64,000 bases of DNA from Fasciolopsis buskii (lineage: Eukaryota; Platyhelminthes; Trematoda; Plagiorchiida; Fasciolidae). The notes under the pieces were generated by a model. The model was not told where the DNA came from and ran no database searches. It saw only the letters and a list, made by a program, of their open reading frames with translations. The translations under genes were made by a program, and so were the position numbers. Shown piece after piece: positions 12,488 through 25,385 of the stretch (within the stretch, counting starts at the first letter, position 1; each line of letters begins with the position of its first letter). Where the stretch lies: NCBI GenBank assembly GCA_008360955.1, contig LUCM01008726.1, positions 251,590-315,589 of the forward strand, read 5' to 3'.

Positions 12488-15400
12488 GTAAGAATGAAAA
12501 GACACGACAACATGACATATGTTTGTGGTATTCAGATAGTATACAAAGTACTGCATACGTACATGACACCACCCATAGTGTGACGGTATTGCATTAATAA
12601 GGTCCCTAACATTAGAACTATCGAGTTTGCCATTAATTTGATTTAGGTTCTAATTCACTTCCAAAGTTTCTTGTCATGTAATTGGGATGAACTACATCTT
12701 ATGTGATATGCGGTTGGTTCAATCATCAGGTCCACGTAAAGCATAGGGTACAAAATAATTGTAACTTTTCTCTCTCCTTCCTCCATCCCGGACCGTTCGG
12801 GTTTATATGAATTATTCTAAAGTAACGTTCTGATGTCCACATTAGGTATTCACATCAGTCAGAATCGTGTGGTAGTTCATTTGGTATCATTCGACTTGAA
12901 TTGATCGTCCATTTTTTAACCGAATTCTCAAACATGGTCTATTACAGCCTTTTTCTCGATCTATGATTTTTCTAATAACGCTAGGCCAAAATGGTGCATG
13001 AAACGTTGCCCACCGTGGTCTGTACGACGCAATCGAGTTCTATGGGTATACGATTCACAGCACTGAGGCATGAGGAGAAAGAAAAGATAGAGACATTTTG
13101 ACAAATGAAATCTTCTACGAAACTGCGTGGTCGACTGTACAGATTGACAAAACGTCGGTGCACACGAGAGAAGCAAAATAGATTGGTGACAGAAGAAAGC
13201 TTCTGATTTGGAATCGAAATGCAAAGAACCATAAATTTCCGTAGGTTTTTGTTGAACACTGGTCGACAGTTGACACGGTCGTGAAACGTTCTTCTTAGAC
13301 ATGATGCGGTACCTGCCGGTTAGACGATTGTCACTGAAGTTTGCAAGAATACTGGTCAGGTATGATCTATGTCAGGTATCTGGATACACACATTTTAAGT
13401 CAAGCAAAAAATGTCACTGTTTGAAACAATTGTTATTGTCAACAAGAAAAATATGAAATTCTAATAACATGAAAAATTGCAGGACAAACTCTTGGGACAA
13501 AACTTCAACGACCGTTGCCCAAATAATCCGCAGTCTGCTTAGCCGGATCGGCGACGGAAAACGGAGTTACTGATTTTTTACAATATCGTATTACTTTTTA
13601 TACTCTTGCAACGACCGTAATAATCAATAAACTAATCGGTGCAGTTTCGGTTAACCCAAGGACTAAGTGCTTTGCGGAGCGCTAAATTTTATGAACCTGT
13701 GCTTGCTACGACACACAGTGACGGCATATGCGTGACCAAAGATGGGCTAGCGATGAAGTGAAGTAAAATATCAATCCAAAATCTTCTGATCAGTCAAGTC
13801 CAGGAGACGACGACTCTAGCAGGTATGGTCGGACTGAACAAAATGGCATTGCACAGTCTGATTAAATTTCGAAATACAAGTTAACTTTTATTCGTTTTGT
13901 GGTTTACATGACTAAGAAGTAATCGTCATTTTTGGGTCCCAAATATAAGTTCAGTTAAGTTTCCTCCTCCATTCGTAATGGCCACCATTTAGGCGAGTGA
14001 ACGTTTTAATGTTCAGCAAACGGATAAAATGCTATACTGGATCTTGATCCCTCAGTTCAAACACGTTTTAAGACGATACATATTGGTACAAAGTAGCTTA
14101 TATTTTGAGCACCGCAGTTTGAATCGGATTAACCCATTGACTGTTCAAATGATTTGAGCAATTTTAGTCGACTTCCGCACCACAGTCACTTTTGAACGGA
14201 ACATGAGCATGAACGAGTACAGTGGATTCCATGAAGACAAAACAAAGTATCGAACTGATCCCAGGTCGATTTGGTAACGGAAGTGTTTGCCTCCATGTAT
14301 CCAATGATTAGATTAATTAGTAAGTTCAGATCTTATGAATGAACATTTAGTCTGACGGGAATTTTTCGTTCACTCACGTATTTCATTTTGTGACTGCTTT
14401 TTCCGGCAGTGCAAAAATTATGACAATCGATAAGCTGGATATTTGTCAAGTAGAGTGCAAATTAACGTGAACCGAAAAACTTTTTTGCTTGCACAACCCA
14501 TGCAATGACGGTTTCCAGTTGCCAGAAGCGAGTGATTCTTAACCTTAGTTTGAGAACAAGAAGGTCACTTATTGAATCTTCTGTTCAAAACTGTTAAACA
14601 AACAGATTGCCAGTGAAGCCCTGCACATAACAGACTGTGGAAGCAGCAGAAATAGAAAAGCACAGAGGCATTAGGAACACAGTATTTAGGGAAAATGACA
14701 AAAAAACACCTAAAACTCTTAAAAGTCAGAAAGCAATCTTTCGCAAGGAATTTGGGTTATATGAATAGGGACATAACTGTAGCTCGTTAGTAATACTCAA
14801 TCTATCTCATTCGTTGCTATAGCATTATGATGGCAGAACATTTTGGCGAATGAGGCGAATCAGTCAGAAGGCATACGAGAATCACTGTTTGCTTACCCAG
14901 GTTGGGGCAATGGAATAACTTCAAAAGTCACTAAATTTTCTGTTAATACGACACTGCGAAGTAATCTGATAAGTGGTATTAGACTCACAATTTAACTTTT
15001 TGTCCTCGATGAACGACCTGATTATCTTATTTAGAAATATTAAAAATCATTAGTTATTGATGGAACAAAAATTAGCCCACAAGGGTGTTTCTCGTGATTC
15101 GTATTCACGCCACTGCCCAGTAATATATTCGAAATAGTTTGGGCCAAAAGTGTGTGAGAAATAGATTGGTGATATTTCATGCATGTAAACGCTTATCAAG
15201 TTCGAGGTCATCAGCTTGTTAGTTAGCAAAGTATATTGTTTTCAGAACGGCGGAAACTACTGCTTTCACTTTGGCAACTCCTCCACCTGTGATCGTAAAA
15301 GATTGTGATCAGTCTCGGGTTTACATGGCTCACTCCTCAATTCGAAGCCAACCTTTGACCAGTTTTACACATGGAAAGCCGTCAATCCCATCCCCATCAA

Positions 15401-15767
15401 CTTTTTTCACCTAATCCCAACTGCTATATGCCTAATATGCCGTGACTCAATGTTATGATTAAGAATCAAAGAAATGGAACTTTTGCGATAACAAAAGCTG
15501 ACGAAGAAGTTCGTCTTTAGTGATTCACAATTATACCATTACATGTGATTCATAAAGCCAAAGCATTTTTGCATGGTACCTTGTGAGTAACCAGTTCTCC
15601 TGCCAATAAATCAAATGACGGCTATGTTCAACTCAATCTGTGCAAAGAGAAATAAACAATAAAGTAGCGTTTTTGTAAACTCTGCTAACTCGTCCAGAAT
15701 ACGACTCAGTCCGGAGATTAGTACGCAGAAAAATCATGTAAAGTGGGGAGTGTTTCTATTTTTACAG

Positions 15768-15819
15768 ATTCATGTCTTCTTACTTGAAAAATGAACTTTC
15801 TATATGCCTCACAAACAGT
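15768..15819 (+). CDS. Candidate 52-nt internal exon
   Basis: A strong acceptor (TTCTATTTTTACAG) and a consensus donor (GTAAGT) bracket 52 bases with one open frame reading FMSSYLKNELSICLTNS after a single leading base. The phase does not join directly to the 10291 exon. Product unknown. Confidence 0.2.
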
Positions 15820-17765
15820 GTAAGTAGAGTTCGCCTGAAGAGTGCAGTTGGAACAGAATTCTAAACCGAACGGAAGACTTTAAACGCAAACCGTTACCTG
15901 ATTCGTTCGATTGACAGGGTGTTACAAGAAAAAGTGAAAATTATCAGGATGATGATGATAGAAAGAAAAATCCTTTTCACCTAAAGATAACATGCTGACA
16001 CATTTCACCCAAAAGAGATGGTCAGGAGTTGTCAATAAAATATTTTTCGCAATTTTTGCTTCAGTTGTCCTTGTTACAGAACAAAGTTTCTGATTGTTCA
16101 ACTTTGATTTTGTATCTTTTCATACAAGAATTCTGATGGGTCAACCAGGTTCTTGCCTGAGCTCATCCACGGGAACAACCATGCCTAGTTCAGCGTTAGA
16201 ACAGTCAGATGGATCGAGAACACAGTGGTCTTACACCTGGTGTAAAATGATCGTACTATTATTGTTACGCAAGCTTTCCGTGTATAATGCCCGGGGGTTA
16301 TCAATTCACGCTGGCCAAGTGTCGTATCGTAAGAAAATTGGAATTTGTCGCGCTTGCTTTCACGATCTTTACTCTATGTGACTGGTCTATAACGTCCCAA
16401 GTGCACCTTACTCTGAAGTGTACATTAGGCAGGATGAACAATGACCACACACGTCCCTCCAGGGTGGCTTACTCAAGGACCACGAATGTTATCAGCGCTG
16501 GTTATTTTTTCATCCATCTTCTCTTTTTTGATCTTATTCACTAAAATCTGTGCGATAAATTGTGACGTAATGGCTTAATTATTGCCATTTGGAAACGACC
16601 TTAATCATCAGCTTCCGTGCCCTCGGCCTGCTTAGATGGAGTTGTGCCTATAAGAGTTTTGACGCAACAGCACTGAACAGAGCAAGCAAGGACAGTTTAT
16701 ATGAAGTAGTACCTTTGGGTCCCAAAACTGGTGTGTCGAAAATAATCTAGAAGCTTGCAGGCTCCAAACCAGAATATGCCATTCCGTCGAACAGCCGAAT
16801 TTCCCTAATCTCGGTTCCTTTTTTATGGTTAAAAAACCTATGAAAAGCTATACGAATCGAACGAATGCGGCCGGTTTTAGGGATGTTGGATTCAGAGGGC
16901 AATTATTCTGCCCTGTGAATAACCGGGTAAAAATGACAGCAATAAAATAACAATCGTTAAAATGTTCTTTATTGTTACAAGAAATTCCCGTTCATCTCTT
17001 TTGACTTTTAACGACAAAAGTTTGCGCGTTTTTTCCATAAATACCACTTTGAATTTTCTCACTAAATATAAACTTTCAGAACGTTTAATCGCCATTTGAC
17101 GGCAACTAACTCCTATCGTTATTCAAATAGTATTCATTGAATTTAACGCAGTACATTCAATAAGTAATTAAGGTAAGCATCTCACATGCAGTTTATCATT
17201 CTTTTCCAATTTGATCCGTCTGTCTTATGTACCTCGGCCCCGTCAGTGTCGACCAAGAACATTTGCGCCCAACCAGTAGCCTAAAGAGGCTGAGATTAGT
17301 CGCGCACCAAAGTAAGTAGTTGGCCCTGAAATGTCCATTAGCAAGGAACGAAATAGACAGAAGCAAAAGACCAACATATGTTAACTGTCTTAACTTAGTC
17401 ACACGGGCTTTCAAATCTAATGTTTATTATCTAATACGTTGTTCATAGTATACGTAATCTAATCTGGCATAGTATATATCCGTACAATCCGAGTAGACTG
17501 GCATAAAAAGTGACTGAGATTTGTTCCGCCTAACACGAGCTGTCGTGGTGTAAATTCCTTCTTCGAAAAACAGGTTTGGATTACTCCTGGCAATAATACC
17601 GAAAAACCATAAACGGAATTTTTTGATTGTTGTTTATCTATTCACATGCATACTCCATGGTTAGGTGGTTAACGTTATTGTGTCTGGAAGTGAAAATGGT
17701 AAGATGCATTCCTCTCACAGTCGCTCTGTTCCCCATTAGATGGGCTCCCAATAGTCGTATCTTCC

Positions 17766-17781
17766 ACACACACACACACAC
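17766..17781. repeat. AC dinucleotide microsatellite
   Basis: Eight uninterrupted CA/AC units. Confidence 0.8.
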
Positions 17782-18599
17782 AGCCCCCTTCCGCCATCTT
17801 TTACAAAGCGTTCTGCACTAGTGTAGTAAGGAATAATATGATCAAAATTAATGATAGCAGGAAGTGGACAAGGAACATTTCTTCGTGCTGAGCAATAATC
17901 ATTTGATCCCTGCATATTTGCCTTCTATTGCTCTCGGAAAAATATGAAAGCAGATGACCGTGGCGATATTGACTACTGCGCAAATGCACGAGAAATTTTT
18001 CTGCTTATTACAAAGCAAGAATAAGAAGGGGAGTGAAATGCCCTCCAGGAAGACATGGTGAATATTTTATGAATTTCACAATAACACTGGTGAATCTTAA
18101 TCATAATTTATTGGAATCAATCTCAGATGGAATGGTGCAAAATGTTAAGCGGACGATCGATTTTGAATAAAATCATAAAGGCGTAATTTAAATGTTTTAC
18201 TGTCGCCAATGAAGTGTAGTGGCTAATCTATTCATTGCAGCAACAAACTGCACTGACTTCAGGTGACATTCACTGGTGACTAAGATGAGAACCCTAATTC
18301 TCCATTGATGCATGTATAATTGGGATGACGAAATACTTTTTTTTGTGATCTAATCATATAACGCGACGAACCAAGCACTGGTGACAACTGAAATCGACAA
18401 GAATTAGGAGCATTTACATCAGAATGGGAAGAGCTGTAGCATGAGCGAACGAGTTATTAGCTTAAGACTCGGCGAACGATTAGTGACTGAATCCGTCTAG
18501 CTAAGACAAAACAAAAGAAACATGCAACAGGATGGCAGCAATTTCAAATGACTTAGCGGAAGCCAAACAACTAGCGCACGACTCAGTACAGATTGGAGG

Positions 18600-18777
18600 G
18601 AAGCCAAAGTGATTCAGGTCTGCCTGTTTGTGTCCCGGTACCATGCCGGTCAGTCTCCGATAATCGGTCGATAAGTTTCGGCGCGAATATTCGGTGGCAT
18701 CATCCGGTATACCTTGTGATAGAATATAGGATACAGATCGGATGTGGGGAAAAGAGGGACGCTGTTGGACGACACAA
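18600..18777 (+). CDS. Exon-like open segment ending at GTGAGT donor
   Basis: The frame is open to a good donor (ACACAA|GTGAGT). The translated end, HHPVYLVIEYRIQIG then a charged tail, looks protein-like. The acceptor is unclear (GATTCAG near 18615 or GGTCAG near 18650), and no family is recognised. Confidence 0.18.
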
Positions 18778-21700
18778 GTGAGTATTCAAAAACACCCTTA
18801 TTTACCAGATGTATTCACCCACAGATGTTTTTGGAAAAGCCATTGATGACAGTCAACAGGAAGTTGACATCCGCCGACTAATGGTTACCCTTCGACCAGT
18901 CAGCGGAAAACGATTAGTCACTGCAGTTTAGAAGTGCATGGTACAAGATGTGGTAACATACCTTGTAGTGTGGCTAATACTAAGGTTAAATTAGTTACCT
19001 GGACGAAATTGATAAGTTTTGTCGTTGGATAGACATTTTGTTTGACGGGAATAAAATAAATCAGAGCAGAAATAGTTGACAGAATAGAAATATTGTTGAA
19101 ATTTTACGAAAAGTTTCAAATCGATCTATCACGCTTTCATGTCGCAAAACGCAAGTGATGGTCAAGGGTCAAGATGAAAATTTTCCATGGTTTTTTATGC
19201 CAGATCGAGGACGATTGCCAGGAGAAAGTTATACTACTTTCTCCTCAAAATTCGTAGAGGATATACTTAAAAACCATAATGTGCTTATGGAAATTTCCTG
19301 GTCTAACGTAGTAGTGATAGGGGCAAAACTGTGTGCCCGAGAGAATCCAGCCAAGAGTCACCGGCTTCCAAAAGACAAAAATGAGCTACTAATAGAGAAA
19401 ATTTCTGGGTTCACCTTCACAGTTGCTCCACCTTCTTGAAGTTATATTAGTTATATCTTTGTAGCTTATTTCAGCACAGTGTACTATCTTTGTGGATAAC
19501 GTGCACCCAGAGGCAAGATTATTAATTTGCACATATCGGAATTAGTAGGAATTTTCAGTTTTCCTTTCCAAGAAAATCACATTGTGACAACAATTCTGGC
19601 GGTAAATTTCTCGTTCAGAGTTTTGTAGGCCAATTGTGCTTGCTGATAGATGGAAGTACGGATGACGCGATATTCATATCGAAACTTATTGACTGACTAT
19701 CTGATACTGACATACACAAACGCATGGTCACAAACACCTATTCATTTTCTACCCACTGAACCTGGTTGCTCAGCTTCGCTGATCGCTCGGTTGTTTTAGA
19801 CAAGTTACTTGTTTGTTAACCCATTTTTCCATTTGGGCTCTTGCATTCGTTCTTTCGGCGAGTACTACATACATCTTACTCTGTCCGAATGCAAAATCTG
19901 CTGTAAACATCGAAATGTACCGATCACTCTTTGTGTACTTGAAACACTGATCATGCTCAGCAAGACAAAAGTCATGTATTTATTGTTGGGCTTGCCTACA
20001 TCTGAAAGCGAAAGAGTACGCTGGTACGGTTTTCATAATGTGGATGTTTGTGTGGTAGAAAATCCAGCATGCAATTTTGTTATTCCTCAGTATCGAACGG
20101 GCTAGGGTCTTTCATGATAGTTACTACAACCCTCCCAGTTTCAAATATTCTGTTCACCATGCACACTTTAACTTTACTAGACAAAACACCACAAATGAAG
20201 TAGAAAGTAGCAACTGTTTTCAATGTTATCAAAATTTGACATTTGTTGATTCGAAAAGGTGTTGGTCTACTGGCACGAAGGAAAATCTCGTTGAATAGCA
20301 GCCTTGTTAAGTCAGTTCTCTTTCAACTTTACACTTTCACGGTTGCTATATCTCCAAACTGTTTTTTCTATTCCAACTGGACAAAAAGAGGACGCATATC
20401 AAATGAGGTACACATAGAGAACCCGATTGTTGGCACTTTAGCGAAAATGTGTGAAACGGCACTTCAAAACCAAGTTCAAAGAGCATCTTTTTCGTTCACG
20501 CTAACAGAGAAGTCGATTTATGCCACAACCCACCCTACCCCGTGGGCCTAGTATTAGACCGTGAGATTCCGTCAAATTTCGGAACAACGGTCGAGTGCGG
20601 TAAAGTTAACAAGGGTATTACTATCCGTGGGCATTGTAAGTTTTCGAAAAATATGTGCAAGTTGCAAATAATTGCTCTAAGTCTACTGGAGGAAGGCTTT
20701 TGACAAGGATTGAAAAAGGCTCCGGTAACTTTCCGACTCTGACGATATTCACATAAAAATACTGAGTTTAGGCCGTGGATTTATAGTAGCTGCTACGAAA
20801 ACTTCCAGCCACGCTTACACCTGAACACACTGTAATTCCCTTTCCTCCTGAGTAGACCAACGAATAATGAACTCCCGGAAATTATCAGATATCCGTCCGG
20901 TTCAGTTCACTTTGGACAAAAATAACCCTCGCACCAGCATGCTCTGGTTGTGGTTGCTAACTCACATCATCATCTGCTCAAACAGAAAAAGAACGGGAAA
21001 CAGTGAGAGATTAACTGCAGAATAGTAAGCTGCAGAACAATACAGACGAAAGACTTTGATTGTAAAATGCCACTGACTGCGGCGCTTAGCCATATCACCT
21101 ACTGTATCCGGGACCCCAACCCGGTAGCCTAACTGCACCTGCTTGAGACAGTCCGCTGACTAGAGTTTTCACATCTTTTGCTCATATCATCTACTGGCCA
21201 CACCCAGCCATCCTCCAACTATTACCTGCCTCGAAGAACAGCGTACAACGAGGTATGCGTTCTGTGGCTGAATGGGAGACATGAAACGTGTTCTCAAGAA
21301 AAGAAATGGAAAAAGAATTTATGGAATCAAGTCAGCCGAGCACATCGTGTTTCTAATTTACTCATTTTGAGAATGACAGTACCATTTTCCTAAGTCCAAC
21401 ATGTCATTTAGACATTGGGACTAGATCATTCCATCAGAAAAAGAATAGTCCGGAGGCTGCGATTGCTTTGTTTGACTAGGTCACGTTCTATTTGAAAACC
21501 TCACCCATTTAATATCCGATCATCATTGGAAAACGAAAAATTGATCTAACTGCGTAGTTGAGCAATTAGACTCGGAGACTTTTGGTGGATCATAGAAAAC
21601 CATTTACTGTCATTTGCTTGACGTAAAACGGTTATAAATTCTCTGATCAATCTGAAGTATTATTCATGTGCATTGTTCTGTATTGGTCCTGTTTTTGACA

Positions 21701-24040
21701 AATAAAAATATGGTTTAAGAATAAAGTCCACGGTAATTATCGGTGATTGCACCGATAAAAACCGCCGAGAGTCGAATTGTTCACTGTTGGGCCACAAAAA
21801 ACAATAGAACTCAAACCTTTCTCAAGAGGTACTTATAATCTATCACATTGTGAACTACCATTTTGCGCATGTACTTTCGTGTGCCGAAATGGGTGCAACT
21901 GTCATTGCATCAGAATCGCGTTAGGGAGGCGTTTTAGTGTACGAGACCATATTCATTAGATTATTTCAAGTACCGGTGTCTTCATACATGGCCATCGGGC
22001 CAGAGGCATTCGTGCACGGGTTTTACACAAATAATGAATGGATGAAACCAATATCCCCGTCGAAAACTGCTGAGTGAGCAAGTCTCGAATGAACAGATTG
22101 AGCGAAGTTATATCCGTCTGTACTTTCACAATGAAGTTGTTTTATCATAAACATTCTGTTAACCGATCAAACTGACCAGTTGCATAAACCCTTTGGTTTT
22201 TTGTACGCATCGGTTAGAAAATGACCCCATTCAGTGGACATCAACGCTCAGTTGCTTTCCCGAAATAAAAAGCGGCAGCTTTCAGGACAGAGAATTTGTT
22301 TCAACAATGAAGCTGCATCCCACTGGCAATAAAAAATGTTTGAATCAACTCACGAGAACTTGCGCATTTCATTTCAGTGCGAACCATTTGTAAATATTTT
22401 CTTCACATTGCAGAGCAGGGGGACTTTTAACTCAATAAAAGACAACGAAGTAACTAATAGTGATGTAAGTGCATAAAGTAACAGTCACACGCAAGTAGAA
22501 ATCTGTTTTGTGAGATTACGTAGACAATTTGGTGACTAACGCATGTTTGGTCATCATTAAATGACCAAATGGTGGCATCGGCGAATTCGACTACAAAAGC
22601 TAATCATCAAACCGAAATACGGGCCAGAAGTTGCACGGCTTTTAAGAAGGGTTAAAAATCGCGTTGATATTATGAAGTGCCCAAACCAGGAAAGATGTCA
22701 GGAGGTTCGTGCGCCGCATCAACGCCTGCGCCCGCGTCCTGTTCGGCTAACCGGACGCGCTTACGACAAACAGCTCCGCAGATAGAGCGTAGACAGAGAC
22801 GAACCTGCAAAATCAGCTTAGTTGAGACTTGAGCACTTAACGGCTTTTGAAAGCAATATTTGGGTTTCACAAAACCAAGGTCTACGAAAAACTCGTGCAA
22901 GAATTTCCTTAGCGTCACGGCCACTTCAGAAATCAACACTGTAGTCCACGTGATTGCTTGCTTCTACATCAGAATAGGCTTAAAACTCTTTGTACTGTCG
23001 TTTGGTAGAGCTGCCAGTTTGGTGGGTCGACTGACGAGAATGGATCCCAAAGTACATGATTTTACTCCTTTGATCATGAAGCTCCCATCGACGAACAGTT
23101 CGAGGTTATGCAAAATAGGCACACGTTTAATCACCCATATAGATACATTTGTTTGTCTGTTCACTCAATTCTGAATGAATTTTCACTGGATTTTGACCTA
23201 TAGTTATCCATACAGATGTGACGCAGAATTAGCCATTAAAAAATGCTCAGCTGAAAAAACCACTGGAATGCGAATAGGTTCATCACAATTGTTTTCATAG
23301 CACAAACACTGATAAAGATTAGCATACGAACAACACTTCAATTCTGTTCACTAATGTTCTTTGTGTACCACTTGTTTTATTCTTTTGTGAATGGTTAGAA
23401 CTTGTCAGTCTGCCGAGTCGCCATGACGTGGTCTGCTTGGACAGGGGACCCGAATTCTCGTTTAGATAGTGACAATGTCGGGAAAATATTGACGTGAATT
23501 CAAATAAAAGTTTCTAAAGTCATAGACTGTGTTTGAATTCAATTGAACCACTAAAAGGTAATAAACATTGCTAATTAGTTTTTCTAATTTCAACAAATAC
23601 TATCCACGATAAAAACAAGTTAATAAAACAGTAAATCTGCAAACAATTTTGCATAAATTCGACATTTAACCCAAAAAGACTGTGTGCAAATACTCACTTT
23701 CTTCTTTTTTCATCACTAGTGTGGCTATCACTGGGCCACTGCATAGAAAAACCCTGTACCGAAAAAGACCTCTCAACCGTCGATTGCTAGTACAAAACTT
23801 AGCATCTGATCGTACATATTGTATTTTTATCAACCGTTATTCGACAGAGACGTGGAAATCAAAAAAATTCTGTTATCACATTGGAGTTGTTAATCTTGTT
23901 CAACTAGTGTGAAGTTTTCTCGGCATCACTTGTTTAAGGGAGAAATTACATTAGCAAACAAATTACTTTCCTTTAGCTAGAACAGTATATATATATATAT
24001 AAGCAGGAAGTAGTATCTGGCTGCGTAAACAAAATTAGCC
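18778..24040. other. No confident gene
   Basis: Contains a 120-codon open plus frame (19080-19439, listed separately). A GC-richer patch at 22690-22790 is not identified. An alternating TA tract lies near 23985-24000. Confidence 0.4.
19080..19439 (+). other. Unassigned 119-residue open frame
   Basis: Open from the stop at 19077 to TGA at 19437. The middle (DENFPWFFMPDRGR, then ILKNHNVLMEISWS) is more protein-like than the neighbouring frames. No domain is recognised and no clear splice sites bound it. It could be an exon, a decayed element ORF or a chance frame. Confidence 0.2.
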
Positions 24041-24095
24041 CGGGAGCACACGACCGGTTTCGCGGTTATTGTCGCTCGTCAGGTATGCGTACCCG
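24041..24095 (-). ncRNA. Type I hammerhead ribozyme
   Basis: All hammerhead elements are present on the minus strand, in order. Stem I 5' strand: CGGG, three-base bulge, then GCATAC. Core: CTGACGA. Stem II: GCG, eight-base loop, CGC. Then GAA, the self-complementary ACCGGT forming the minimal stem III, and C17. Stem I 3' strand: GTGTGC, one base, CCCG. Stem I pairs over 6 bp (one T-G wobble) plus 4 bp. The predicted cleavage is after GTC, between 24052 and 24051. Minimal stem III hammerheads of this kind are known from Penelope-like retroelements and from flatworm and amphibian repeats, and probably act as dimers. Alternating TA tracts lie on both sides (about 23985-24000 and 24140-24162). 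No Penelope reverse transcriptase or GIY-YIG frame was found beside it. Confidence 0.8.
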
Positions 24096-24138
24096 ATGCT
24101 CTCTTGTCCAAACATCCACATACTTGTACACTCCGAAT

Positions 24139-24162
24139 TGATATATATATATATATATATAT
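24139..24162. repeat. TA dinucleotide microsatellite
   Basis: About 12 uninterrupted TA units. It makes the start of the overlapping 158-codon plus-strand open frame meaningless (repeated IY). Confidence 0.9.
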
Positions 24163-24697
24163 AAATGGAACATGTCCAATGGTAATGTTAAGGGTTTCAG
24201 ACCTACGACGAAAACCCACCTCTGCCCTGGACAGAACCTTCCCAACCTCACACCTTCAACTGATCCTGGCAACCAGATGGATTCATCTAGACAACCGCGA
24301 ACGCAACCGCCAAATAATTATCCCTGTCATATTATATATCAGTTCACTTGAAGTTGTGGTGACAGTTATATGGCCAGAACAAACCGGGACCTATCACAGC
24401 AGAAATGGTTTTGAAGTCAGTTATTCGACTGATAATTATCTCGGCCGTAATATTCGGTCATCTGTCGCCAAGCCATTGTCCACAACAAACCACAAAGTTG
24501 ATTCGATTTCTTCGTCTGAGGCGTTGTTATCCAATAATAACTCCAAATTGGTGATACTAAACAAAACAGTGGTGATTTGATTGCGCAGTCCATTTCTATG
24601 GGCCCTGAAACCACTAGTCCAAGCAAAATACATGCCCTGTGTTTAATTTCAATGTGAAAAATTGTATGTAATCTTCATGACTATTTGCCCATCCCAG

Positions 24698-24721
24698 TTA
24701 TCAAGCCGTTTTCCTATAAAG
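24698..24721 (+). CDS. Candidate 24-nt microexon
   Basis: The acceptor CCCATCCCAG and the donor AAAG|GTAAGG enclose 24 bases (phase-0 reading LSSRFPIK). A length divisible by three fits the symmetric microexons known in flatworm genes, but nothing else supports it. Confidence 0.15.
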
Positions 24722-24879
24722 GTAAGGTTGCTTTGCGAAAGCGATCGACAAGGATACATCAAAATATTTTTCCGTTTTCGAAAAATGATTGATTTCAGTG
24801 AATTGCTTGAAGTATCAGTGTAATAGAAGGGGCATATCTTGCGAGTTCTATGGCTTACTGCTCAGTTGGCCTGAGGTAT

Positions 24880-25055
24880 AAGGAATCATGACCCTGAAAT
24901 TTGAAGTGGTAAAGAATTACACAAAGCCTCACCATGCCAGGTGTGGTAAGGAATCGGACGACAGCCAATTACCGTCTATTGCCAAAGTGACCGGTGGATC
25001 CAGGATTCGAAAATATGACAGGGTGGTGGCAATAGACGTTTAGTCTAATGACCAA
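24880..25055 (-). repeat. SINE-like repeat, family A (copy 2)
   Basis: On the minus strand: a tRNA-like head with GGTCATTAGACTAAACG and a B-box-like TTTTCGAATCC, then GGATCCACCGGTCAC, GGCTGTCGTCCG and CAAATTTCAGGGTCATG, matching the block order of the other family A copies. Non-coding. RNA polymerase III origin is inferred from the tRNA-like head. Confidence 0.65.
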
Positions 25056-25166
25056 CGGCGGTCGACAAGTAGTATTTAGGGAGGGAAGTATTATGATGTT
25101 GCGACTCGCGCAAGAAATCGAAATATACACACTCTGACATAAGAGTGCGAAGTAGGTAGCAAGAAA

Positions 25167-25385
25167 CTATTTCCAGTGGTATCGTCTCTGACCACTCCAA
25201 ATTATGCTGGGCATCAGTGAAGATGAAACACCAAAACCGTGTGGACTGGACAAACGTTTTGTGAATATTTGGGAGGCTGAAATCTCATTTACAGTGTCTG
25301 GGTTTCGCATCTTCACGCCGGTAACGATAAGACCTGTAGCCAAGCTAATTGTGGGATCTGACAGTTTCGTTTCTGTCTGCATGAG
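25167..25385 (-). CDS. Candidate (possibly terminal) exon, unknown protein
   Basis: A pyrimidine-rich acceptor (CGCTATTTCACATCCAG) opens a phase-0 frame of 72 residues to a stop at 25167. The peptide begins LMQTETKLSDPTISLATG and continues LIVTGVKMRNPDTVNEIS, which reads like a folded protein. Its phase joins the candidate exon at 27680-27774. Product not recognised. A premature donor before the stop cannot be excluded. Confidence 0.35.
   Translation of the reverse strand, partial: LMQTETKLSDPTISLATGLIVTGVKMRNPDTVNEISASQIFTKRLSSPHGFGVSSSLMPSIIWSGQRRYHWK

Larger units (their letters stand above)
10360..18592. other. Mostly no gene; isolated exon-like segments
   Basis: Large unassigned stretch, possibly intronic if the 10291 exon is real. 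It contains two short segments bounded by good splice signals (12466-12487 and 15768-15819, listed separately). No retroelement frame recognised. An AC dinucleotide tract lies at about 17766-17781. Confidence 0.4.

Noticed and set aside
24104..24580. 158-codon plus-strand open frame next to the hammerhead
   Set aside because: Its start runs through a TA microsatellite (repeated IY), opposite-strand frames are equally open, and no domain or splice support is visible.
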